Notes under the pieces: generated by a model | Databases searched by the model: none | Seen by the model: only the letters and a program-made list of their open reading frames with translations | What the model was told of the DNA's origin: nothing | Origin: Cyclostephanos tholiformis | Lineage: Eukaryota > Bacillariophyta > Thalassiosirophyceae > Thalassiosirales > Thalassiosiraceae | Reading direction: 5' to 3' | Length of the DNA stretch: 15,170 nucleotides | Assembly (NCBI GenBank): GCA_036939975.1 | Contig: JALLPB010001292.1 | Span: 1-15,170, forward strand | Program-made: the position numbers and the translations under genes | In this document: positions 6,301 to 14,300 of the stretch, piece after piece | Numbering within the stretch: position 1 is the first letter of the stretch | Layout: each line of letters opens with the position of its first letter

Positions 6301-9135
6301 ATCGAGACCTATTTTTATTGGATGTGTGGTTATTGCACAACACAAAACTCATACAAAAGGACAACATGCTCCGCTTGCCTACAAGGAAAAGGCTTGGCTG
6401 ATAGATCACCGCTATTGAAAATCGCCGAGGATGCTGCGATGAATAGCCAAACATCAGATGATGCACTTTTGCTTTTGCACCCTCACGAAAGAATGGTGAT
6501 CCCGAAAACCGTGATGGATGTACTTGTTACATGTGTATTCATCATAACAAGCCGGTATGGTCAGCAAAGGAGGTGCCGCAAGGCGAAAAAGGATGGGTTC
6601 GACTATTGCGAGGCACACTGTGATCCTCTCCTTCTTATCAGGCCACGGCTTGATGAAAAACAAAATTTTCAGGTGTGCAATGGGGTTGAATCTATTTTAA
6701 ATGACAATGAGCCGATTTCTCGTGGAAAAATTTCTATGATAAATGAGGTAATGCCTCCTTTGTTATCAACTATTCAATCATATCAAGTCAACAAGCTCAG
6801 ATGGACAATCAATAGCATCGAAGATTCTGTGCTATGTGGGGAATACACCTCTTTCCCCTTGGGCATGACTATACGAAAGTTCTTCACAAACTACGGATTT
6901 CACGATGGTAGGATCATTAAAGTTGTTCGCAAGATATGGGCCGACCGCGAAAGGAGAACAGATCGCCCTGTTCTTGTATATCGATGCATATAGTGAGTAT
7001 TTTTGCTTTGTGGATCCGTGTACATCAAGCATTCAATTTCAAAAATGGAAATTCAACGATGCCAGCTAACCGAATTCATTCTCTAAATTTTGTCTGAATA
7101 GTAATGATGGTGATGAAGAAGACTTCCTCCACCATGAAATTATTTCTTTGAGTCAACGTAAGGCAAAATGGCTATCGAATATCATTCCTCGTCAAAAATG
7201 TCTTGGTCACATCATTCTTTCTGATTTTTTCGCACAGTCTATGATAAACGCAATGTTCCTCCTGAAGCTCCACCTCACAAGCAAATCCCGCTGGGAGCAA
7301 TATATGAATCGCGAAGTGGCCATACTTTCAAAATTATTGGCCACAAGACACCACGTGGGTGTAATACAGATGAAGGGGGGATAGGTGAGGATAAGAAGGG
7401 GGAAACCTTTTACTCTGTCTTTTTTATCAAGTTCCTGCTGCTCAAATGCCTTCTTATATTGTACGGTTTTTCATCATCCATAGTTATGGTCAAATTTTGC
7501 CACTCATCAAAATGTATTGAACTTGAAATAGTGGAGCTACAAAAGGCTATTCTTCGAAAAGTTAGTGAGCTAATTTCCCCCTCAAGAAACTCTTCTCTTT
7601 CTTTATATTCAGACTCGAACGAAACAGCTACTGCGCCTGTTTTGGAATGGCCGATGCAATGCCAAAGCAAATCTGATGGGGAATCAGGTGATGAACGCAT
7701 TGAGATCTTCAACGGTTTTTCTCTTCATCAAAGGCGATACTTTGCTTCTTCTGATGATCATGTTGCTCAATTACTCACAACAAGCAATATAAATAACCCG
7801 AATGACATCCGATCTGGAGTTTCCGTAGGGATGTGGGATCCAGCATCTTCGTATGATCATTTGCTGTGGGACCCCTATGCTTCGACTGTGGTGAGTATTA
7901 CCAGCAATTTCTTCGTTATTCTACTTGTCGGGCCCAACTTCATGCTTCTTCTATAATCATTTAGTGTGAAATCTGTGACGTTAACAAAGATGACAATCAA
8001 GTTGTTATCTGCGATGCCTGCCACAAAGGCTTTCATACTTATTGCCTGAGACCAGTGATGGTAAACATTCCGCGTGGGGACTGGTGGTGCTCCGCCTGTT
8101 CTGGACGGTCAAAGGTGCATCTGTCATACTCCGAATTTAAGGCGAATTTGTCGAGTGATACTCGAGAGATTTTCCGATATTTCGGGTTGCCCTTCCACAG
8201 TCCTGCTGAATTCTTCAAAGTCCACTCTGATGCAATCAGCCTGTTTTCAGTGGACTCACAAGCAGCTATCAAGCAGTATGCAATAAGTCATCAAGTAGGA
8301 ACGAAACACGTTGTATTTGACGTGATGAATGTGAAGTTCATACGCTCACCTGAGAAGAATGACTGGCTCTTGCCTACACCTTTGTTGTCAGAAAAAGAAT
8401 ATGTAAGTCAATTTTCATCGTTCTCAATCGAACCATAATCAGCTGCCCCAAATAGAAACCTGGCTCCTATACTTCTTGCTCTTAACGTTCTACCAGATAT
8501 CATCGGTATTGAGTATGGTTGCTGCGATGAAGTACTGTGGCATGGAATCGAACTTAATGGAACTTGCATATACTGGGAATGCCACAGAAGAAATGAATGA
8601 TCCAAGCTTAGAGGTTGATGAGATCACAAAAATGAGCAAACGGAACATAGAGATTTATCGAGCCTTTCAGCATAATCTAAAGCAAGGCGTTCTCCCTCCA
8701 GTTGAGATCTTCCACGACGAGAATTTCGGCTTTTCTGTCAAGGCCTTAAGTTTCATGCGCAAGCATACGCTCATCGGGGGATATCTTGGCGAGGTAGTGA
8801 CGATGGAACAGAGTGGCCAGTCCAGTAGCGATAGTTTGATGGTGTTGCTTGATACCGGAAGTCCCAAAACGAGCTTGATCATCGATCCTACTCGTGCAGG
8901 TAACATCGCTCGGTTCCTCTCTGGCATCAACAACCGAAGCTTGGTGAGCAGGAGAAAGAGAAATGTGAGGACTAGACGATTCGTTATGGATGGAAAGATG
9001 CACGTTTGTTTGTTCACATGTAGACCTGTAGAGGCCGGCGAGATTCTTAACTACGATTACAACGCTGGGAATGAGGGAAAAGATATCGGTCAGTGGACCA
9101 AAACGGGATTTTATGACACGTCCAATTTCTTCTAA
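3313..9135 (+). CDS. ATXR5/6-like PHD-SET histone methyltransferase fused to MBD-like, Tudor-like, HTH-like, HA and RanBP2 zinc-finger modules
   Basis: Ten exons: 3313-3490, 3596-3868, 3984-4623, 4699-4828, 4939-6992, 7102-7157, 7238-7384, 7484-7890, 7965-8402, 8497-9135. All introns are GT-AG, all phases agree, and the product is about 1653 residues. Order by residue: MBD-like 20-80; Tudor-like 122-176; two 68-residue HTH-like units 200-335; HA 338-420; basic and acidic linker; Tudor-like 632-690; RanBP2 fingers 768-795 and 868-893, each with a helical tail; Cys/His cluster 940-970; Tudor-like 1040-1110 and 1130-1185; PHD 1296-1340; SET about 1509-1653. PHD, the PHD-SET spacer and SET all follow plant ATXR5/6, which monomethylate H3K27 in the nucleus. 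Plant ATXR5/6 are far shorter and lack the upstream modules. The start is the first ATG after an in-frame stop. A non-coding first exon or an alternative first exon is possible. Substrate and methyl-DNA binding are inferred. Confidence 0.86.
3370..3658 (+). other. Methyl-CpG-binding-like (MBD) domain, split by intron 1
   Basis: Residues about 20-80. Exon 1 gives GLPAGWVTRDKPR and then KFWYSPILNLQFRS. Exon 2 continues with SARRFLQYLKRANGDE. The pattern of LPxGW, an aromatic YSP turn, a FRS strand and a helix ending RFL is that of MBD domains. By eye, the Arg of DKPR and the Arg of FRS occupy the places of the two DNA-contacting arginines of MeCP2 (R111 and R133). Whether it binds 5-methylcytosine cannot be told from sequence; some MBD-fold proteins do not. 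Confidence 0.68.
3491..3595 (+). other. Intron 1 with two in-frame acceptors
   Basis: The donor is GTGAGT at 3491. Two acceptors, CCCAG ending at 3574 and TGTAG ending at 3595, leave the same reading frame and differ by 21 nt (seven residues, TLPRIVV). The downstream acceptor joins FRS to LQSARRFLQYL and gives the compact MBD fold, so I chose it. The upstream one inserts seven residues in the middle of the domain. Confidence 0.6.
3777..4061 (+). other. First Tudor-like module (spans intron 2)
   Basis: Residues about 122-176: VGYTFRKEF, then GWYNGTVVEI, then after the intron RRCVYEDGDCEDLSLIEL. The strand order, with a WYNG turn and a final Y-x-DGD-x-EDL box, is that of the small Tudor or agenet-like domains common in stramenopile chromatin proteins. 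Such domains bind methylated lysine or arginine, or DNA. The ligand here is unknown. Confidence 0.55.
3978..3983 (+). other. NAGNAG tandem splice acceptor of intron 2
   Basis: The 3' end of intron 2 is CAGCAG. Either AG (ending 3980 or 3983) keeps the frame, so use of the first adds one alanine between the YNG strand and the EDGD strand of the Tudor-like module. The donor is GTAAGT at 3869. Confidence 0.7.
4132..4535 (+). repeat. Tandem duplication of a 68-codon helix-turn-helix-like unit
   Basis: Two copies in exact register with a period of 204 bp: unit 1 from 4132 and unit 2 from 4336. Both begin NDAVHLPLPRNGRVYT, continue TEA, then FPKYTRERK, HE(N/S)GY(I/V)P, and end RSIYK(I/F)LEK. The nucleotide copies are still clearly alike, so the duplication is fairly recent. 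The helical pattern, with basic residues and a closing SIYK-LEK helix, resembles small HTH (psq or CENP-B type) DNA-binding units, but I cannot name the family with confidence. Confidence 0.75.
4540..4980 (+). other. Helicase-associated (HA) domain across exons 3-5
   Basis: Residues about 338-420 spliced from three exons: WGRKFSELKEYKRKYGHTSVP, then LHDWAANQREYYAR, then LISQEKIDLLKSIGFEF. The spacing W...L..YK..YGH..VP...L..W...QR......L...I..L..IGF is the HA domain signature (Pfam PF03457 from memory), abundant in diatoms. It is a three-helix, probably DNA-binding unit. Junctions at 4623/4699 and 4828/4939 restore the motif exactly, which supports both introns. Confidence 0.8.
5608..5790 (+). 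other. Second Tudor-like stretch in exon 5
   Basis: Residues about 632-690: YKVGSRYGTYV, KRGRVGEVILENGDSWVEV, then KKYHITHLIVV. The alternation of short strands and the place of the GEV and WVEV strands suggest a small beta-barrel of Tudor or SH3-like type. It lacks the EDGDxEDL ending seen in the other modules, so this is the weakest of the four. It is preceded by an acidic patch (DSDDDDREW) and basic clusters (KSKRAVRPPQK, RRKK) that could be nuclear localisation signals. Confidence 0.4.
6016..6540 (+). repeat. Duplicated module: RanBP2-type zinc finger plus helical tail
   Basis: Finger 1 (about 6022-6096) is WFCYVC, three residues, N, then C-x2-C (ECNKC). Finger 2 (about 6319-6393) is WMCGYC, three residues, N, then TCSAC. 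Both fit W-x-C-x2-C-x3-N-x6-C-x2-C of RanBP2 fingers, which bind RNA or ubiquitin. Each is followed by a matching helical segment: S-I-L-L-G-I-A-E-S-A-I-M against S-P-L-L-K-I-A-E-D-A-A-M, then IPKKLIEYLLE against IPKTVMDVLVT. The whole unit of roughly 95 residues is therefore an internal duplication, older than the HTH-like one because only key residues are kept. Confidence 0.78.
6528..6622 (+). other. Third Cys/His cluster after the RanBP2 modules
   Basis: Residues about 940-970 read C...GQQRRCRKAKKDGFDYCEAHC. The C-x10-C-x2-H spacing with a preceding basic run recalls the C3H-type fingers of KANL2 and INO80D, but only part of that pattern is visible. It is a probable metal site of unassigned family. 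Confidence 0.4.
6832..7157 (+). other. Third Tudor-like module (exons 5-6)
   Basis: Residues about 1040-1110: PLGMTIRKFFTNYGFHDGRI, a spacer, then PVLVYRCIYNDGDEEDFLHHEI. The last box is the same Y-x-DGD-x-ED ending as in the first module, rebuilt exactly by removing the intron 6993-7101 (GTGAGT...TAG), which supports that small 56-bp exon. Confidence 0.55.
7285..7565 (+). other. Fourth Tudor-like module (exons 7-8)
   Basis: Residues about 1130-1185: IPLGAIYESRSGHTFKIIGHK, then across intron 7 GVMVKFCHSSKCIELEIVELQ. It has the strand pattern of a Tudor-like barrel with a divergent last box. The donor GTGAGG at 7385 and acceptor TAG at 7483 keep the frame. Confidence 0.4.
7965..8100 (+). other. 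PHD finger, ATXR5/6 type
   Basis: Exon 9 opens exactly with the first Cys. C4HC3 ligands run CEIC, CDAC, H (KGFHTYC) and CSAC, with DWWCSAC giving the usual aromatic before the last Cys pair. KGFHTYCLRP followed by a (V/I)P(R/K)G turn matches the PHD finger of plant ATXR5/6, which reads the unmodified H3 tail. All eight zinc ligands are present. Confidence 0.9.
8690..9135 (+). other. SET domain, ATXR5/6 type, no post-SET
   Basis: Residues about 1509-1653: PPVEIFHDENFGFSVKA, GGYLGEVV, a DSLMVLL strand, NIARFLSGINN, and ILNYDYNAG with the conserved catalytic-pocket tyrosine. NIARFxSGINN in place of the common RFxNHSC motif, and the absence of a Cys-rich post-SET, are the ATXR5/6 hallmarks. The spacer before it (SMVAAMKYCGME) also matches the plant proteins. 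Expected reaction: transfer of one methyl group from S-adenosylmethionine to H3K27. The key residues appear intact. Confidence 0.88.
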
Positions 9136-9570
9136 ATACGAGAACAGTGCCGTGGACCTAAGGGAAGATACTATTTTGTCAAGTTCGGATACACGCCATT
9201 TGACTCTGAGAAGCACTAGGTTCTACCAAAGGCATACACCAGTGGATTGATGTTTGGGAGTGGTGGAGTGGTACTATCCGTACACTGATGGACCGATGTT
9301 GAGCGATCTTGTCAATATCAATGCAATAATGTCTGACGTCTCATTCATCAATGGTGAACAGATGAAAAACATGACCAATAACACTGCCGAGCGAGACTGA
9401 TTTCCCCTGAATGGTAGGCAATCTACCCTCCACCAGTTGAGATATCTTCACACAGCTTTCAATCAAATTGAGGTGGAGACCTTGCAAACATTTTTGGATT
9501 TCATTAAATAAAAGAGGAGTTCCAAATTACTCATTTCATTTCATCATTACAAGCATATATTACATAATTA
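9136..9570 (+). other. 3' UTR and intergenic stretch
   Basis: No gene is seen. An AATAAA at 9507-9512, in TTAAATAAAAG, could be a polyadenylation signal, though it lies about 370 bp after the stop codon. The SET frame stays open for 24 codons between its TAA and the next stop (9214-9219 region), which I treat as chance. The region ends at the presumed edge of the next retrotransposon, which I cannot place exactly. Confidence 0.45.
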
Positions 9571-9635
9571 GGAACATTGGATACTTACATATCCTACTAA
9601 CCGACCCACCTTAGGAATTCAACAAAACTTTAGGA

Positions 9636-9690
9636 TCAAGACAGCTCAAGACTGATTCGATCAAGACTATGTTTCAAGATCAATTCAAGA
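9636..9690 (+). repeat. Five TCAAGA hexamers
   Basis: TCAAGA occurs at 9636, 9646, 9661, 9674 and 9685, spaced 10-15 bp apart, roughly one helical turn. It lies about 140-190 bp upstream of the TATAAA. This could be an enhancer-like array in U3. No factor is known to me for it. Confidence 0.6.
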
Positions 9691-9827
9691 TCAATTTCAC
9701 GAGGCATTTTAGGCATTTTAGGTTAAGAATTAATATTATAAAATCAACTTTTCAACATCGATTAAAAGCCCAGCTAGCATTGGTATTAGGGGACGCCCTT
9801 CCACCCTTCGGCTAGCATCTACTTCTT

Positions 9828-9833
9828 TATAAA
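9828..9833 (+). promoter_or_regulatory. Candidate TATA box of the right-hand copia element
   Basis: TATAAA inside CTTTATAAAGAT. It is the only strong TATA match between the host gene and gag, and it sits where an LTR promoter should be. Confidence 0.5.
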
Positions 9834-10052
9834 GATAACACGCTTCCTCTGCGCAAAAGGATACTTACCAGGTTATTGTTGCTGTTTCACTGCCGTGGAA
9901 CCTCCAATCGACCAATTTCAAGCCAACATATTCGGAATTGATCACCCGAAGTATCTCCCTCGAGATTTGTTGCATTTCTGCTCCCAGCAGCAACCACAAG
10001 CTCAACCATTCCGGCCTCTACCAGAAAACAACGAAGAGACGAAGCTGAAGCC

Positions 10053-11314
10053 ATGGCCGCTCAACCAACGGTCGCAGAGCTACTCGCTCAAATTCAGGCC
10101 CTCCAAGGGCAAGTCAATGCACTTACCGCCGCTGCCGCGGCACCCACTGCTCCGGTGGCTCCCACTACCGTCGTTTTTGCGGACACTCCCCAGTCTCTTG
10201 ACGTGGAGAACGTGATTGACTACGGAACCAAACGGGGAAGTGAGATATTCAAGCAAGGATGTGCAGCTCTAGACGACAAGTCACTCACTGAAGGTTTCAA
10301 CATGACCGCCGATCAGGTGGTCATCTTCGTGGAGGCCCTCCAGCGCCGATGCAAGGAGATGGGATGGGACAAGGGTTCCAAGAATATCACCTCATTCTTG
10401 AACCGTGATGGTGAAAGCGTCCCTTCGCACTGCCTGTGCGCGCTTCTGCTCGGCCGCTGGGGTCGACTCTCAATCAAGAGCAAGGCAGAACAACACGATG
10501 ATGAGCATCTGCTTGGGCAAGTCACTGTCCGCGGAAGCACAAACAAGACTCCTAACGTACCGCAAGGACTTCATCATTGAAGGAGTCGAGTGCGCGCCAC
10601 TGATGTACAAAGTCATCATGCGGTTGGCGACGATCGACTCCGTCGCGACCACCAAGGCCCTCAGGAACAACCTGCAGAACCTGGGGACTTACGCGAGCAC
10701 TGTGAGCGGTGATATCGACAAGATCAACACCGAGTTCGACAAGAACTATTCGCAGATCATTGCCCGCGGTGCCACCGTTGACGACCCCGTCGGCATCCTT
10801 TTCGAGGCTTACAAAGTCGTCCCGTGCCACAATTTCAAGGCCTACATCCATCGCATGCACGATGACTACCTTGACGGGAAGCTCCCCACCATGTCGCACG
10901 AATCCCTCATGGGATTAGCCAAGAATAAGTTCAACTACCTGAAGAACGAAGGCACATGGGGGGCCAAGTCGTTGGAAGACGACAAGATCATCGCGATGGC
11001 CGCTGCCATCGAGAACCTCAAGGGCCAACTCAAGCTCAACCCCAAGCTTGCGAAGGCTGCCGAAGGCAAGGATAAGAAACAAGGACGGTGAGAAGAAAAC
11101 GAAGGAGCATGATGGGCGCACTTACCACTGGTGCGTCCACCACATGGCGTGGACCATGCACGATCCCAAGGAATGTCGCCTCGGCCTTGAACGAAAGGGA
11201 GACGACAAGGGCGCGAAGCCATCGGTCGTCGCTGCATCAGCCACTACCTCCATCAATCCGTCGTATCAAGCCCTCCTATCCACTCTTGCCCGGATGCAGG
11301 AAGAAGAAGAATGA
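10053..11314 (+). pseudogene. gag: Copia gag with two +1 frame breaks
   Basis: The coat protein of the element. It starts at ATG 10053 in a good context (GCCATGG) with a coiled-coil-like, Ala-rich N-terminus (MAAQPTVAELLAQIQALQGQ). Homologous sequence runs in frame 3 to about 10410, in frame 1 from there to 11091 (for example NNTMMSICL, LLTYRKDF, RLATIDSVATT, GDIDKINTEFDKNYSQ, ARGATVDDP), and in frame 2 to the TGA at 11312. The last part carries YHWCVHHMAWTMHDPKEC, an unusual C/H knuckle in place of the usual CCHC. Both shifts are in the same direction (one extra base, or two lost). They could be mutations or assembly errors; programmed shifting inside gag would be unusual. I would not expect functional Gag from this copy. 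Confidence 0.82.
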
Positions 11315-11335
11315 TGGTTCGCGCCAGCGTGGACG

Positions 11336-14300
11336 ATGGCATTTCAGATGTTAGCGTTCATGGCTGGGCCTACATTGGACACAGGACAACAAGTCACTTA
11401 CCTTTATTACTTCATCGCCCCTTACCTCTTCACTTTCCTATTCGACGCCCTCCTCCAGAAGGACCAACGCCAGCGTGCGTTGACGATCGCGGCTTTCGCA
11501 CGAGGGAGCCAATGGCAATGGCCCCCGAAGACCAGGCGCTCTCTCCCTGCGTTCCGGCGCCTCAAGCGAGCAAGGAAGCCAAGCGTCAGGTTCAGGATGA
11601 GCACGAACGACAAGAGCGAAATCTCGCCAACGATGCGGGCACATTTGCTCCCCATCGCTTCCTCCATTTTCAAAGTTGGTTGTCGCATTGAGGACTTCCT
11701 CCGCCGCCACCGGTTGAGGGAGATAATGGCCCCAGCACGCGTGAGGGAGCCACTGACGGCTTTCTCAGCCTCCTCAGGCGCCCCCACGTGCGCTCGCTCC
11801 GTCCGCTTCGATTCGGACTCCTATCCAATCGGCGTGGACTGCCACGCATCGCGCTGCATGGCCAACTCCCCGCACCTCTTCGAGGACCTGAAACTTGCCA
11901 AGGTGGGCGCGGTGACAGGCATAAACCAAGGGTTGGACATCCAGGGGGTAGGGACATTCAAGTTCAAGATTGATGACGACAACGGAAGAACACATGAGAT
12001 CAAGATCCCAAACTCTCTCTACTTGCCGGGTCTGAAGAAGTGCCTCCTGTCGCCCCAACATTGGGCGCAGGAGGCGGGAGACAATCATCCGTTGCCGAGA
12101 GGCACCCGAATGGAAAATGACGATGCACATTGTGTTTTACTTTGGGATCAAGGACGCTTTCGCAAGACAATCCCACACCATCCGGATTCGAACGTCCCGA
12201 TCATGCACTCCGCATCCTCTCTGCTGGCGTACCGCGCCTTCGCCACCACCTTCGAAGCAATGGAAGCGAACTACTTCCTCCGAGAGCATGTCCGTCAAGT
12301 ACCCGGCCTCAGCAAGCAAGACGAGAACCCCGAAGAGCAGGAATTCGTTGCCGAGGAGAACGTCAATTTCGACGGCGGAGAGAAGACAAACGTAAGTCAC
12401 GACGACGACACGGTCAAGACGTCGAACGCCTCCCCGCCTTCTGAGGGAGACAGCGTCGGCCAAGAACGAATGCAGGCACTCACCTTCGATCCCTCCCCGC
12501 CTCTCGAGGAGGAAGAGGAGGTTAGTTTTGCCGCCGCCGATGACCAAGCGGAGTTAATGCGATGGCACTATCGCCTGGGGCACTTGCCCTTCGCCAAGCT
12601 CAAGATGCTAGCCAAGAATGGAGAGATCCCTCGGCGCCTGGCCAAGGTCCCTCCTCCCAAGTGCGCTGGCTGCCTTTTTGGAGCTATGACTAAGGTGCCT
12701 TGGCGCGGAAGAGAATCGAAGTCAACGCACGAGATCTTCGTGGCAACAAAACCCGGAGAATGCGTGAGCGTCGACCACATGATATCGACGCAGCAAGGTT
12801 TCTTCGCTCAAATGAAGGGAAAGCTCACTCGCAAGCGTTACCGCGCAGCCTCCATCTTCGTGGATCATTTCTCCCGCCTCCGCTACGTCCATCTGATGCA
12901 GGACCTCTCGTCGGACGAGACCATCAAGGCAAAATTGGCATTCGAACGCTTCGCTGCCGAGCACGGCGTCACCATCAAGCACTACCATTGTGATAACGGC
13001 AGGTTCGCGGACAACGCTTTCAAGCTGTCATGCGAACAGGAACGACAGCAGCTTACCTTCTGTGGTGTCAACGCCCACTTCCAAAATGGAATTGCGGAGC
13101 GCGCGATCCGAGACCTATCGGAAAGCGCGCGAAAGCAGCTCCTTCACGCGAGACACCGATGGCCTGCGGCGGTGCACGTGGCCCTGTGGCCATACGCCCT
13201 CCGCAGCGCTGCCATGCTTCACAATAGCCTGCCGACGCTCCCAGACGGGACATCGAGACTCGAGCTCTTCAGCTCAATCAGAGTTGGCCTGAAAATGGCA
13301 CACAATCACACTTTTGCTTGCCCCGTGTTCGCTCTGCAAAACGAGCTAGCAGCAGGCAATTCTGTTCCCAAGTGGTCCCCAAGGGCAAGATTGGGCCTTA
13401 ATTTGGGTCCGAGTCCGATGCACGCGAGAAACGTGTACCTCGTGCTCAATTTGAGCACCGGGCTTGTTTCTCCACAATACCACTGCAAGTTCGATGATTT
13501 CTTCGAAACTACCAAGTATGGCGCTCCTGATGTTGCAGTTTCACGTACTTGGCAAATGTTAGCTGGTTTTGAGCGAGTGACATCTGCTGAATCTAGGAAA
13601 ACAAGACCAACTTCGGCACAGAATGAGACACCACATGAGACCAGTGTTCCTTCGGCACAGAATGACCTTCCCCACAGTGTCACAAGCCCCCAGGACGAGG
13701 CGACAAGTAGTCAGGGTTCTCACACGAATGAGGGAGCTCCTCAAGCAAGCGCTGAGACCCCGCCAGATTGGATCAGCAGTAGGACAAGATCTCGGACTTT
13801 GGCTAGAAGAATGGCCGACTCAGTCTCTCGACAAGATTTCTTTGGCAATGCCCACATGCATTACATGGCCTCTCAAGCAGCTCTCGAAGGCACTGAAGAG
13901 GACCTGTTTCATGACACGCACCTGGAATTACAAGAACGAATGGGCAATCCAGTGGCTTTTCACGCCGAAATGATGGGGGACATCATGTACCTTCACCAAG
14001 CCCTTCAGCAAGATGACGCATCCGAATTCGTGAAGGCAGTTGTGCAGGAAATCAACGGACACGTGGAGAATGAACACTGGGCCCTAGTCAAGAGAGACAC
14101 TGTCCCTGAAGACGCCCAGATCGTACCATCGGTTTGGTCCCTACGACGCAAGCGCAACCTCACTACAAATGCCATCACCAAGCACAAGGCAAGGCTGAAT
14201 CTACATGGTGGCAAGCAGATATACGGGATGAACTATTACGAGACATACGCCCCAGTGGTGACATGGTTTGCCATAAGGTTGATGATCATCTTTGCCATCA

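Larger units (their letters stand above)
9571..10052 (+). promoter_or_regulatory. Presumed 5' LTR and leader of the right-hand copia element
   Basis: This non-coding 480 bp precedes gag. It holds a cluster of TCAAGA hexamers (9636-9690), tandem GCATTTTAG-like repeats (9704-9721), a TATAAA at 9828-9833, and then a C/T-rich stretch leading to gag. The decamer GGATACTTAC occurs at 9579-9588 and 9859-9868. A TATA box about 225 bp before gag fits a U3-R-U5 layout. I could not fix the LTR ends or a primer-binding site; a TGG at 9896-9898 is only one candidate. Confidence 0.5.

Noticed and set aside
7561..7612. Possible extra 52-bp intron (GTTAGT...TTCAG) in exon 8
   Set aside because: Removal shifts the frame and gives an early stop, whereas retention leaves exon 8 open and in phase with the PHD exon.
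9133..9219. Readthrough extension of the SET protein by 24 codons
   Set aside because: ATXR5/6 proteins end at about this point, and an open run of this length is expected often by chance.
9430..9482. Hairpin between CTCCACC and GGTGGAG as a terminator or small RNA
   Set aside because: Only seven paired bases around a loop of some 40 bases; not supportable.
9895..10215. Leader open frame overlapping the gag start
   Set aside because: It begins with GTG, overlaps gag in another frame, and has no similarity I can recognise.
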